From NCBI GenBank assembly GCA_920105625.2, contig OV050030.1, positions 321,584,368 through 321,648,367 on the forward strand: a stretch of 64,000 nucleotides of DNA. The letters run 5' to 3'. The notes beneath the pieces are model-generated. The model was not told where the DNA came from. It worked only from the letters and a program-made list of their open reading frames with translations, and ran no database searches. Shown piece after piece: positions 10,785 through 21,762 of the stretch. Made by a program: the position numbers and the translations under genes. This DNA is from Clusia tigrina (taxonomy: Eukaryota; Arthropoda; Insecta; Diptera; Clusiidae). Numbering within the stretch: the stretch's first letter is position 1; each line of letters begins with the position of its first letter.

Positions 10785-11800
10785 ATTTTAAGACATTTTG
10801 AGGGTATTCCTGACTCTTTCATCATTCACCACACCAATGTATGCCTTCAATGCTACGTGTAAGATCTCCATTCCCTCCAGGGACGAATGGAAGGATGACG
10901 TCCCCCCTCATGTAGAAGGGGTTCACATCTACACAGATGGATCCTAGTTACAGAGTAGGGTGGGAGGTGGTGTATTCTCAGAAGATTTAGACATTAACAT
11001 GTCCTTTAGGATGCCGGCCCACTGCAGTATGTTTCAGGCAGATGTCGCGGCTATAGAGGCAGCACTATCTTGGCTAAGGAAGAAGAATGTATCTGAATTT
11101 CATATTTGCATTCTGTCTGACAGCAAAGCTGCTTTGCGCTCCCTGGATTCGGTTATTATCACCTCAAAAGCCATCAAGAGCTGCCGCAAATCTTTAGACG
11201 AGATAGCTAAGCCGATGCGTCTGCATCTGTGCTGGGTTCCCGGTCACAGAGATATTCCAGGGCAAGGCGGATGAACTTGCCCGTGAGGATCTACCATACC
11301 GATTGAACCAGATAGGTCGAACTTCGGTTTTCCTATTGCCACATGCAAGCTGTTAGTAATAATATCCTTAGGCACAGCGGTCAGGCGCTGGTCTGAATTT
11401 TGTATGTATATGTAGAATAGCTGGAAAAACCTGGCCAGAGACAAAAGTCAAGCGCTCTAAGGACCTAGTGGTTCTAAATAGACAAAGCATAGGTTCTGTG
11501 ATTGGCGTCCTAACGGGACACTGGACTCTAGGCACACACGGATGTAGGCTGGGGATCGCCTCTAACGACTTCTACAGGAGTTGCATGGACGACGAGGAGG
11601 AAGAGTCCATTGCTCACCTGTTGTGCACGTGTCCAGCGGTGTCCAGAAGGAGGCGCACTTTCCTAGGCGACTACTTTGTGGAGTCTTTGGGAGATATCTC
11701 AAAAAAAAAAGATTAGCTCCATCAACTGCTTCATTAAAAGCTCCAAATGGCTGGACCTTTGAAAGGGATGGGACCTGATGTCTCATGCGGTATCACAAAG
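10785..11800 (+). pseudogene. Non-LTR retrotransposon RNase H and C-terminus, opposite strand (copy A)
   Basis: The + strand encodes an RNase H domain of a LOA/I-like non-LTR element: HIYTDGS (10925-10944), ADVAAIEAALSWL (Glu, about 11040), LSDSKAAL (Asp, about 11116), and WVPGHRDIPG (His, about 11235). A TAG follows the first motif (10945-10947). One base is missing near 11262, after which the frame continues as KADELAR. The tail at 11468-11700 has HWTLGTHGCRLG and a Cys/His-rich HLLCTCP motif. An A-run at 11700-11710 shifts the frame again. It lies between the pol and gag parts of a minus-strand jockey element and is therefore inserted or rearranged. Confidence 0.75.
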
Positions 11801-11814
11801 GGTCAATGTTGGCT

Positions 11815-13335
11815 TTAATGCTGATTTATTAGTTGTTTCATCATTGTTTTTTAATTTGGATAGATTGTCATTGTTTGATATTATTTCAGAAGTGTTGGTG
11901 CTTTTTATTTGATTTGGCTCCTGTAAAATTGTTTCCATTTGTGCATCTTGAGCGTATGATATACCAAATATGATTTACTGGTCTATTGTGATTGTTTTAG
12001 TTTGTTTCAATACTGATTTGTTCATTTGTTTCTTTCCTGCGAAATGTAGGGTATCTCTGGATTTGTAAAGCTTTATATATTGCACATCCTCTGTAGTTTG
12101 TGTGTGGTTTTCACCACAATGTACGTATTTAATATTGAGTCCATCAGCGTCGATTGTAATTGTGCACATATTTGTCTTGTGTTTTCCAGCACATTTGACA
12201 CACACCGAGTCTATTTGGCAAAAGTTTTTTGTGTGGCCGTACTTTTGGCAATTTGTGCATTGGGGAATTGTTCTCTTTTGTCGGGGTGGCTCAAAGCTAA
12301 TTTTGCAGTGTAGGAGGTGAGTAATGTCGTATATACCTTTATTGTTATCTTTTATTTTCAATTCAATTGAAAATAGTGAAAGTGGTTGTTTTATTTTGGG
12401 ACCATAAGCTATTTGGATGTTGTCACTTTATGGCCTAGTTCGGCTAATTCGTTTTTAATGTCTTCTGTGTCAATTGAATGGTGCATATTTCGTAGTACTA
12501 CTCTAAAGCCTCGCTCATCTTTTGTTTGAAATGTGTAATACTTTGTCCCTTATTGCTTTAATAATGCTATTATTTTTGTGTAGTGTGTGGACTCTTTTGG
12601 TTGAATTTTTATTTCGTTCTTGCTTAGTAATTTCATTTCGTATAATATATTTGGTATGTAGGTGTGTGCTTTAGATAAGGATTTTATATTTTCAGCATTT
12701 TGAACATATAGAGTTGTTGGGGGGTCTTTGTAAACGTTACGCAATAGGTTTTTGTATATTAATGTTCGTATTTGTTTCACTGTTGTTTTTTTTCACAGTT
12801 CTCTTTAGATTCACTGCTAACAGTTCTTATCTGTTTGTTGTGTTTAAAGTGATAGGCTTACTCAGCCAATTTTTTTTGGATTGATGTTTGTGTTGTGTTC
12901 AATATTTTATTTTTCCTGTCTTTTGCTACAATTATTTTGTTCCATTAATTTGTTTGGCGATTGCTTTTAGCGGTTTCGTTTTGTGTTTCCATTTTCGGTA
13001 CTTTTATTAGTGGTTTTAATATTTGTGTTGTACTTGCGTGTTTGCTGTTGCTGGTGTAATTAGTGTTGTTTTGATTGGCATTATTGATGAGTTTCAGCTA
13101 AAAATCGTTACCGTCGTAGTAACTGTGGATGAATTTCTGTAGTGGGAGTCCCGCATTGGACACTCCAAGATAGGGATTCGCTGATACGTAGTAGAGCGGG
13201 AAAGCAGGATCTTTCTCTGTTCTCTGTCATTTGAACCAGCAATTTTGAGTCGCCGCTGATTTTGTTTGAGACGAAAGAAAAATATGTGTTTCTTTTTGTT
13301 CCTGTTTTTTGTTTAAGTGTGTCAGCCACACTCAT
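11815..13335 (-). pseudogene. Jockey-clade Gag (ORF1) remnant (copy A)
   Basis: The minus strand holds a nucleic-acid-binding Gag of the jockey type. Two zinc knuckles are clear: CTNCQKYGHTKNFC (C-x2-C-x4-H-x4-C) and CVKCAGKHKTNMC (C-x2-C-x3-H-x4-C), within about 12180-12285. A third, degenerate one follows. Upstream, near 12430-12540, is the conserved FRVVLRNMHHS stretch of the PRE_C2HC region. Downstream (11815-11975) is a Gln/Asn-rich tail with ISYAQ. The start near 13335 (MSVADTL) is a guess. Stops and frame changes occur around 12362-12545 and 12780-13107. About 1.5 kb fits a near full-length Gag. Confidence 0.75.
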
Positions 13336-13596
13336 ACATTTGTGATTTGGTTTTTTAAATTTTATTTTAAAAGATGTGTCCCAGTAAGTGACCGGTAGAT
13401 TGGTTCTACTCGAGCACTGAAACTTTACAATTTTTCCTTTATAACTTACTTCATCGTCACTGCTTCAGCATTTGTTGCTTTCAACTGGTTCGATACAAGA
13501 TCGCCTCCCTTTTCCTCCAGATGTAGGGTTTCCATTTACATAGTCAATGAGCCTCTAATTACACTCAGTAATTTGCTTCTTCCGAGACCCTGAGTG
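13336..13596. other. Spacer between jockey gag and Ty3/gypsy RT (copy A)
   Basis: No family is recognised. The minus strand gives short open stretches but no motif. It may be the 5' UTR of the jockey element and a decayed gypsy RNase H part. Confidence 0.4.
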
Positions 13597-14572
13597 TCAT
13601 TCCCTGTCATTAGGGATGGTGAGCTGTGGGCCTACACATTCTATGTGCAAGCCGCCGACACGTTGCTTTATTATGCATGATATCGTTGCTTTATTATGCA
13701 TGAAGGCATGATAGAAATTTAACAACCCCAGATTTTCCTGTACCTGTTTTTTGTCGATAGGAGCTGGTGCTCTTTCAAACGCAGTTAATTTGTCAGGTGA
13801 TGTTCGGATTCTGAGTGAATCCAACTTGAACCCTCACAATTTTATTTCAGTGGCGGCAAATTTACTTTTGCGTAAAAGATCGCTGAAAAGATGGAGTACT
13901 TCGTGTAAAAGCTCCGCAAGTTCTACTTCCAATTTGCCCATCTCCACGACGTCGTCGAAATCTGGCAACACACCGGATATATTTCACAGAAGATTTTCTA
14001 TAAAGGTTTGGATAGATGCCAGGTGCAGATGCGATTCCAAACTGTAGTCTTGTTACTTTTAATGCACCTTTATGTGTGACTATGGTTTGTAGTTGGCAGA
14101 CTGTTCATCTACTTTAAATTGGCGATAAGCTTGCACATGATCAAGTTTTGCGAATGTGCTTCCTCGTTCGATGGAGGCAAGAAACGAGCTAATTTCTGGT
14201 ATTTGAAAATTGTGTGGTTTGATTGCTTTATTGAGCTTGGATTTATAGTCGCCACAGATTCTGATTGAGCTATCGCACTTCACAACAGTTGGAATTTTGC
14301 CCCGGTTCAAGTATACCTTCCGAGCACATATGATCAATTCAACTTCAACCTGTCCCCTTGTAGACATAAGAATTCGGCGAGCAGGGGATTAAATTGGTTG
14401 ATTTGTAGAGATATTTGCGTCCCTGTAAAGCGGCCCAGTTCTTTTGTAAATAAATGTTGTAACTCCGAGACGAATTCTTAACTTTTGATTTGTTTTTTAT
14501 AACGTGGACTGCTTGGATGCTAATACCAAGCGAAACGAACCAGTTGTAACCCCCCATTTGATTGGTTGCCAT
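13597..14572 (-). pseudogene. Ty3/gypsy reverse transcriptase fragment (copy A)
   Basis: The minus strand reads as the core of a gypsy-type RT. From N- to C-terminus: a decayed leader, IRICGDYKSKLNKAI, PHNFQIPEISSFL, FAKLDHVQAYRQFKV (first catalytic Asp), LQFGIASAPGI, then DFDDVVEMGK where YFDDV is usual (about 13945-13975), and TSPDKLTAFERAP with LGLLNFYHAF (13690-13800). Frameshifts split it at about 13990-14080. A 20-bp gap relative to the 3.14-kb units lies near 14287. The ICGDYK style suggests a Mag-like lineage. The active-site Tyr to Asp change and the breaks mean it is inactive. Confidence 0.82.
13645..13704. repeat. Short direct repeat (copy A)
   Basis: CGTTGCTTTATTATGCATGA occurs twice, at about 13662-13681 and 13685-13704, within the degenerate end of the gypsy RT. 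The same repeat is in copy B (about 24639-24681), so it predates the 11-kb duplication. Confidence 0.75.
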
Positions 14573-14594
14573 TCTTTATGACGATCGGAAGATC

Positions 14595-15913
14595 GTTAAT
14601 TTCAATTTTCAATTTCAATTTGTTGTTTAAACAATAAGACAAAGTCTTTTAATATATAATTATATATCAGTTATTAAAATAGATATATTAAGTTAAATTA
14701 GCAATTAATTAAATAGATAATTAAAAAAATTAATAAATAAATAAGTAATAAATAAAAAAATAATTAATAAATGAATACAATAAGAAATTCAAATAATACT
14801 GAAAAAGAAATATTTGGTTATTTACAAGGGAAAAAATTAAGAGAGCTATGTCAGCTCTAAAACAAAAATACTGGAACACTAAATACTTAAACTCGCTAGT
14901 CCTTGCCACGCCTCTCACAGCAGAAGGCAGCGAATTCCAGATCCTGATGGCATTAATGAAAAAGTATCGAGTTGAATTAGCATAGGCAAATTTACTTTCT
15001 TTTTGATTGGCTCTGCTGAAGTGTCTCAAAGAGATAATTAGGTGTTCTCGTGATAATCAGCTTGTGTAGAAAAATACAATTTCTGATCCGTAAGTAGTTA
15101 TCAATACAGCATCCAAGAACACTTGTCTTCCAGGAAGTTATATGGTCAAACCTACTTAATCCAAACACATATCGTGTGGCTTAGTTAAATACAACTTGTA
15201 GTTTATTTAGGGAGTTTACTCTGAATAGAAAATTATCGGTACAACCAGCTGTTTATCCAACATTCTCGTAGTCTCGACAGGGGTAAACTCTGCAGACATC
15301 CGTAACTATCTCAGCACAAAAAAAACTTTTTTCACTATACTATTTACTTGATCAGTGCAAGTGAAAGAAGAATTAATATGGAAGCCCAAACTACATGATC
15401 TTTCAACGAACTTCAGCTGTGCGCCACCAATAGTTATTAAAGGAAGTTTGTCCAATTCTATTTTCTTTTTCAAGATTGGTAAAACATATTCACAAACTTT
15501 AAAATACTAATAGGTCTAAAATCACCTGGCTCCAATGCAGAGGATTTCTTAGCTACTGGAATAACGATACCAACCTTCCAAGCACTAGGAAAGCACGAAG
15601 TCGTAAAGCAATGATTAATTATTTGGGTTAACGGACTAAGAATAAATGGTAATATAATCTTAAGAAACTTAACCGGAAAGCCATCCTCACCAATTGCATT
15701 AGACCTGACCCTCACCAGACATCGCCCCACATCAGCCTCACAGACAGCAGAACTGAAATGTAGACGTGGCGGAATTAAACATTCCAAGAGCAGGCGGAGA
15801 AACCGAGCCACATGATCCCGGGGAAGCAAAGGCATCACACATTCAAACCGGAACAAAGATAATGTTAACAATCTGACTGAAATGGAGTTATGCTGGACAT
15901 CGACTAATTTCAA
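14595..15913 (-). pseudogene. Non-LTR retrotransposon RT with lost catalytic core (copy A)
   Basis: On the minus strand the N-terminal RT part is readable at 15480-15913 (SNAIGEDGFPVKFLK, TSCFPSAWKVGIVIPVAKK, GDFRPISIL). The next readable block is beyond the palm (about 15310-15470: LPLITIGGAQLKF, LGFHINSSF). The C-terminal block with IRIWNSLPSAV is near 14925-14960. The stretch between RPISIL and LPLITIG, which should hold the YADD/FADD active site, is deleted, so this is an internally deleted copy. The 3' end is AT-rich and ends in TTGAAA-type repeats next to the hairpin ACGATCggaaGATCGT (14580-14595). It is CR1/Daphne/I-like in style; the clade is not certain. Confidence 0.75.
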
Positions 15914-17696
15914 ATCACAACGATAGAGGCCAAATTCGATTTACCGTCTGTGATGACATAATAGTGCAGTTTAAGTCAAACTAGCATTTGCAGGGGTGAC
16001 CACTGATAACAATTGTAGTTGACATTTTTAGATTTTCTGGTGGCAATATTTTATTTATTGTCTGTGATTTTGTTTTCCGCTGGAACTGGCCGTTGTTCGA
16101 CGATTTTGCTCACCCGATCCGGGTCGAGTTCAAGTTGTTGAAAGATGAACGACAGACGCGCTGGAGATGACCCTTTACTCCACATTATGAGTAGATCCTC
16201 TCCCGATGTGATTGCATGATCTAGATGATGGATTACCGCGCTGATGATGGTGATTGCTACTGGTCTAGTGCAATGCCCAAATTCCTATTCACTGGCAGCT
16301 TTCGCAGCGCTGACACATTTTCCGCGAATCCCTCGTTGGAATGTTGGTCGCGTTTATGGAATTGATAAAATTTCCGATGGTCGGGGGGAGAAATGATTGG
16401 TTAATATGGTTTCAATTTCAGTTAATTACAAATCATTCTCTTTCTGGGGTGCGGCCAATGATGACAGAAAGTGAAACAATGTTGGGCGGGAGTCTCAGTA
16501 TAGCTCGCGACGCTCTCCTGCCTATAAGTCATTGTTATCAAAAGGCTCCAATGCTCCAACAAAATTCCTGGTGGTTCACATTTTGTGTTTAATGGCCATA
16601 AAGATAAGACTCTTGCACGCTATTCTTTCAGTTAATCCGTAATATAAATGATTGAAATTAGTCAAATCGAACCGACTGCGCCAATTTTATGTTACGTATT
16701 ACCTTTCAGCCGTTTATAATTATTCTTAAAAACATTAATTAACTCTTAATTATAATATATATAATATATATAAACAATTCAGGCTTGCACAACTGTTCGT
16801 TATTCTCGAATTTTTGCCTCTCACAGCCCATGCACACGCGTCAAAAACATCTGTAACAGTATCTCTAACAAATTTCATACTTTACTGTTTACAGACACTG
16901 CCAACAGTTTCCATACACCACACTTCTTTAAGTAAACGGTTAAATTTTCAAAGATAGTTTAGTGTAACTATTAGGAAATCAGTAATTGGCGGGACAAACA
17001 TTTTTTATTTTGATGTGCGAATCGAAAGTACCAAAATATTACTAGTACGAAAATGAGTATTACGAAATTAGATCTGATTAACAACATTTCTAAAGGAAAT
17101 ATGTTCTAATTTGAATACATTGGTTAAATAGGGTTAATGAAGTTACTACATATCTAATAATAAATCGGTTTCTGTTAAATTGTTTCCTATTGTTATAGCT
17201 AAGATTCAAATATTAACACAACCCATTTGGAATGTATTTACTTAGAAATCTTTGACAACATACTTTTAAGTATTCAGTTGTCACTCTAAACCTGATCCTC
17301 TTTAGCATACATATTCATTATTTTTTTAATAATTACTAACTCAACTTAACGGATCTAAAAATAGTTAATCATCTCTGTTCATATTACTCAACAAATTTAC
17401 CCAAAGATATGTATACCTATTTAATACTCGTTGAATGAATAGAACGCTTCACATGCTTGGTGAATGAATCTGAAATGAAAAATTATTGTTTTCGCTTGGA
17501 GATGATTGTGAGAAGTAGACTAAATTGTTTATATTAAAAGTATCAAAAGGGATAGGTCTGTATGCTAATCATAAAGGTAATTCTTTATGAAGCAAACCAC
17601 ATCAACCTACACATCTGGGAAGCAATAGTACTTTCTAATTAGATCCCTACATTTCTAATCTGTACTAATATAACAAAGTCTTTCATACATGCATGT
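15914..17696. other. Middle region, left part (copy A), mostly unidentified
   Basis: No protein family is recognised. At about 15985-16340 the minus strand has a GC-richer stretch that could be an LTR followed by TGGTCACCCCTGC, which loosely resembles the TGGTGACCCC start of some gypsy primer sites; this is weak. 16680-17690 is AT-rich without a frame. The region exists in copies A and B only and is absent from the 3.14-kb units. Confidence 0.35.
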
Positions 17697-17747
17697 GTAC
17701 CTAAAGATATGGAGGACACTGTAGTAATCCTCCATATATTTAGGTAC
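17697..17747. repeat. Strong hairpin (20-bp arms, copy A)
   Basis: Arms 17697-17716 and 17728-17747 pair at 19 of 20 positions around an 11-base loop. The arm sequence is GTACCTAAAGATATGGAGGA. Copy B (28678-28728) keeps both arms unchanged while its loop has a substitution. Confidence 0.85.
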
Positions 17748-18151
17748 TCACAGTAGTGCCTGAAGCGACCATTTTCCATTATACTACAGAATCAACAACC
17801 ATCCAAAATATATCCAGTATTAGCATTAAATATTCTCCACTTTTTCTTGTAACAGGAGAATGCTGTTATGTCTATTAGCGAAACTTTCAATTATACAGAG
17901 ATATTATAGAAAACAACCTGATAACAGTGCAATATGGTGTTCGTCAATCGACCTCTTATAACCTGTATAATATAATAGTAGTTCTCTAATTCAAGTGCTG
18001 AACGGGAAGTGTACAAGTACACTTTTATTATGGGCTCTGCTAATTATACGAAACGCATCACTTGAATTTCCTTAGCGGGAAAAATAGTTGTCGGAATTTG
18101 AAACAATAACACTTTGATACAGGTGGAGTGCTACGCTATAATATAAGTAAT
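17748..18151. other. AT-rich spacer (copy A)
   Basis: No recognisable gene or motif lies between the hairpin and the long inverted repeat. Confidence 0.4.
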
Positions 18152-18713
18152 AATCGTAATTCAAAATATTTCTATTGATAGGTTTCCGAGATATGAGTTT
18201 ATGAAGTTTTGGGTTCAATTTTGAAAGGGGCTTCACTCGTTAGGCTATATCTCGCGTTTAAAATTGGGATGAACAGATATCAAATAAATGGTAAACGAAA
18301 TATTATCTTAATAATCTTTTTAGCAGTATTTTTCAATCGGCTTAGTAGTTTAACTGTTAAGGGTCCAAAATATATGAGAAAAATCGATTTTTTTGGCCAA
18401 AATAAATATCGAAAACTCACTCTATCGCCGAATTTTACGAAGGAAACAAGGTACTGATGGAGAAAATCTATGTATAAATACCGGAGCTATGAGCTATTGA
18501 GTGAAGCTATCCAAATTAAAATTATTTTATAAATGTTGGTTAATTGTAATTAAAAATTGACTATCTTTCATTTGATATATTGTGCGTTCCAATCGAACAT
18601 TTTAAACTCGATACATAGCCTAACAAGTGAAAACACCTCCAGAATTGAACCCAAAAAAATTCACAAGCCCATATCTCGGAAACCTATCCATATATAATAT
18701 TTTGATTACGATT
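18152..18713. repeat. Long imperfect inverted repeat (copy A)
   Basis: The left arm (about 18152-18290) and right arm (about 18563-18713) are inverted copies sharing blocks such as AATCGTAAT, CCGAGATATG, GGGTTCAATT and TAGGCTAT. About 270 bp lies between them, including a palindromic AAAAATCGATTTTT. The inner part has an 82-codon + frame (18209-18457) that I regard as chance. The structure could be the ends of a foldback/MITE-like DNA element or joined terminal repeats of something larger. Confidence 0.7.
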
Positions 18714-18728
18714 TTCGAGTTCAGCAGG

Positions 18729-19740
18729 TCAAAATACATTAGAAAAATATAATGGCATTGCATGTACATTTTGGATGTAAACTAGTGTTATTATTTCGTT
18801 TTTGAAATAATATTTCACCACAACTTCCTGCGTCCTGGTATGACAGGGAGACCATTCTGGATCAGTGTAGATTGATAGTTCCCATTGCTTCCTCTTCAGC
18901 GTCATTATACGGTAATTACGACGATTCAGAGGGTTTATTTCTTCAATCTGTTTTGTCAGAGGTTGGGTCAGCAGAATCTCGTTCGGGAACCCTCAAGAGG
19001 AGGGATGGAGGCTGACTATGTTCTACAAGACGAAATCAGGTATTATCGGTGCCAGTTTGCCTGCAGCCGAGTCTTCAAAAAGCTTGCGTTCGGTTCAAGT
19101 TACTCCAACCAATGCCATCGAGTTTATCGGGGACTGGTTTGTTGCCACTTCTTCTGGGTGGCGGAGAAAGCGAATTAATGTTGAGTTGGCATTCACAGGC
19201 ACAGTCTGGCCCTGCCTGATATTGCTGGTGACAATGAAACCCCACAAGTTATGAGTTCACCAATGTACCAACGGATGTGGAACCTGTTCTGTTGCTGCCA
19301 AATAAGTCCTGCGGCTGATGCTAAGGGTTTCAGGTGTCACCATTGTATCAGCCGGAGTGGCACTTGGATACTGTAATGTCGCAACCTTCTAAATTCTGTA
19401 CCTCCAACTCAAATGCCTGCAGGTCGAAATTTTAGCGCTTGACGTGTGTTGAGTTGGGTGAATGGCTGAGAGCATAAGTACTTCGTATAGTCGTCTCAAG
19501 TCCTGATGCAAATGGGGATGAAATGAAAGATGTGACCATAGTGGTGCAGTGCTCATATCCAACCAACTTCGAATAGGTACGGTCGTAGCTAAAACTGTCT
19601 TAGATGCCTACTGTGAACAAAATGAACCTCTTTGGAAGACAATCGGATGGTTTAACGCTTCAGACCGCCCTTTCGTCCCCACAACTCTTGCATCGACTGG
19701 ACGAATTTGCGTATTCTTTCGCACACCGAGGGTATAGGGG
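18729..19740 (-). pseudogene. Unidentified protein remnant on the minus strand (copy A)
   Basis: Reading the minus strand from about 19740 to a TGA at 18729-18731 gives a protein-like frame with few stops: one frame from 19740 to about 19380, then a shift and a second frame to the end. Near the start is a Cys cluster (RCAKEYANSSSRCKSCGDE, about 19660-19720). Near the middle is LIRFLRHPEEVATNQSPINS, and near the end NRRNYRIMTLKRKQWELSIY and VVVKYYF. In-frame stops occur at only about six places over roughly 1 kb. I do not recognise the family. The C-terminal part alternates hydrophobic and charged residues like a beta-rich protein; a viral capsid origin is one untested idea. It ends next to the inverted repeat. 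The N-terminal third (within S1) is also present in every 3.14-kb unit. Confidence 0.4.
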
Positions 19741-20414
19741 CTAGTAAATAATGAAGGATCTGTATTTGGATAAGTCATCTATAGATATTTAAGGATCGAG
19801 GCACCTTCCATCCTTACCACTATATTTTACCAGAGAATTAACGCATCGTCTCTATTTATGTTGACCATCACAGAAATTAACTGATATCAACTGCTCTTCT
19901 AAGTAGACGGCTTTCCCGGTTGCTGATATTATCATAGATAACAACAATTGAGGAACCGTTACGACTATAGCATCCCTGTGGTCTTGTGGGTCTGTAGAGT
20001 ACCATATGACGAGTTTTCTAGTTGACCTAGAACCAGTCTTATTATATGTTCAAAGCCGGCAGTGGCCAAACTAGATCAACTTTGTTGCCAGAACTTCGTA
20101 GTTGATAGGGTGTAAAGACATTCATGGCTGGTCGCATTTTATGATTGGTTCTGTTGACTTGTCTTTTGTTGGAATTCTGTCACCAAATTCAGCATTGGAT
20201 TTTTGTGATTAAAGACATCTGGAACGTGTAGTTTGTTCCGATCCTAATGTATACCAACAATGGCATAAAAAAATATAATTACCATGAGCTCCAACTTTGC
20301 AATTATGTCCTTGCTTCCGCCCTTAAAATTGAAATTATAGGTTGTTTGCGTAAATTCGTTACTGCTAAGTAGCAAGAGGTAATCAATTAAGGTGGCTACT
20401 CGATCGAAAGCTGA
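19432..20414. repeat. Segment S1 (copy A)
   Basis: This 0.98-kb segment forms the end of the 11-kb block and is also one of the three building blocks of the 3.14-kb satellite unit. Its left third carries part of the unidentified minus-strand frame. The rest has no recognised coding content. Two overlapping 62-codon frames on opposite strands persist in all copies simply because the DNA is repeated. Confidence 0.85.
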
Positions 20415-20513
20415 ATTTATGTTGACCATCACAGAAATTAACTGACATCAACTGCTCTTCTAAGTAGACGGCTTTCCCGGTTGCTGATATTATCATAGAT
20501 AACAACAATCGAG
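20415..20513. repeat. Recombination scar joining copies A and B
   Basis: 20415-20509 is a copy of 19854-19948 (95 bp, one substitution seen). It follows S1 directly and is joined through four bases to LTR sequence starting at 20514, which equals 9513. It looks like an illegitimate or unequal recombination joint. Confidence 0.85.
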
Positions 20514-20739
20514 GCGAAGGGAGGAACGTTATGATAGGCTAAGCAGGGTAGTTAGTAAGCTTAAGTTTTAAGTAAGAATTGATTGTAAAACTTCACTTAG
20601 AAACGGACCATCGAGCGGAATGGTAATATATTTTGTATACGATAAAAATTTGAGTTTTCTTTTACATGTAGGATATACGGGCCAAGTTGCTGGCCACATC
20701 TTTAATTTTTTGGAGTGCCCTTAGGGGAACTCCTTAACT
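20514..20739 (+). mobile_element. Truncated errantivirus-like LTR (copy B)
   Basis: 3' part of the LTR, matching 9513-9774 with an internal gap of about 36-38 bp. It lacks the LTR 5' half and any internal region. Confidence 0.85.
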
Positions 20740-21670
20740 TGTATTTAATTATTTATATTCTTTTGTTATTATTATTGTTTTTTTATGTATTTATTTATGT
20801 AAATCTTCCTGTAAGTTCTGCAGGTGTAATTCGCTTCAATCTTCTTGCAGTTGCACCTTCCGTGTCTGCTGGACTACGCAGTTCCAGGTTATAATGGCCT
20901 CTCAGTCGGTGTATATGTTTTCGCTGCATTTTGTGATTGTTTCCTTGATGGTTTCAATGTGTAGATCACGGTGTATAACCTCGTTCGGCATTTGTAAATG
21001 TTCGATGTACCCTTCACTGCATTCGTTGTATTAAACTTAAGTTTGATTTGCTAGCTGTTTCACATATCCCGATTCCATATTTCCAGATAGGCGTTATTAC
21101 TGTTTATTATATTACTAGTTTGTTGTAGAGAGACAGCCTAGATGCTCGTCCAAGTAGCCAGTATAACTGTCGGTACTTATTTTTTGCTTCGTTTCGCTTT
21201 TTAATTATATGCTGCTTCCAAGTTAATTTATTGGTAGGATGTCTGAGCATATTTTATGTAGAATTGCCGTTCGTTTATATAGCTCTTTAACATGTCATAA
21301 TAATTTTGTGGAAATATTCGCTTAAGTTTATATAGAAGTCCATTGATCTGTGGACCAAGGCTTGTGCAGAGTCCAAGTATTTGTCGAATGCTTTTGCAAA
21401 GTCCAAGTATACAGCTACGCAGTACTTTATGTTGTCTATACTGTCAAGGATTTTGTTTACAACCCTGTGGACTTGTTGCACAGTTGAGTGTTGTCTTCTA
21501 AATCCAATCTGATGACTGGGTATTAAATTTTTTGTGGTTAAGATGGGCTCTAATCTGTCCTGTAGTATCCTTTCAGATACTTTCGATAGTATTGGCAATA
21601 GACTGATGGGTCGGTAAGAAGTTGTTTTGGTGGGATTGCTGATGCAAAATTACTGTTTGTGTCTTGACAA
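20740..21670 (-). pseudogene. Jockey-clade RT, 3' part (copy B)
   Basis: Same remnant as 9775-10690, with RPISLLPILSKV, the HQIGFRRQHST block and YLDFAKAFD readable near 21400-21640. It carries the same short internal duplication and the same later frameshift, so these defects predate the block duplication. Confidence 0.75.
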
Positions 21671-21762
21671 TGAAAGATTCGGTAAATAACATAAGATCTA
21701 ACATAAGATGGTAAAAAACATAAGTTCTTTTTGGCGATAAAATGGCTGCAGTTCATGCGTCC

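Larger units (their letters stand above)
9513..20513. repeat. Composite duplication, copy A (~11 kb)
   Basis: Nearly everything here recurs at 20514-31394 with an offset that drifts only from 10964 to 10981 bases, so the copies are close to identical apart from small indels. The order is LTR end, jockey pol (-), non-LTR RNase H (+), jockey gag (-), Ty3/gypsy RT (-), non-LTR pol (-), middle region, S1. Copy A ends at 20414 in S1, followed by a 95-bp scrap of S1 (20415-20509) that joins to copy B. The two copies are in direct orientation. Confidence 0.95.

Noticed and set aside
12080..12320. Two overlapping + frames over the jockey gag
   Set aside because: They are the complement of the zinc-knuckle coding region on the minus strand.
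15985..16340. Complete LTR with tRNA-Trp-type primer site on the minus strand
   Set aside because: Only a loose match to TGGTGACCCC and no second LTR; kept only as a weak remark in the middle region.
18209..18457. 82-codon + frame inside the inverted repeat, present in copies A and B
   Set aside because: Covers one arm and the palindromic spacer; no protein-like motif, and the two copies are duplicates.
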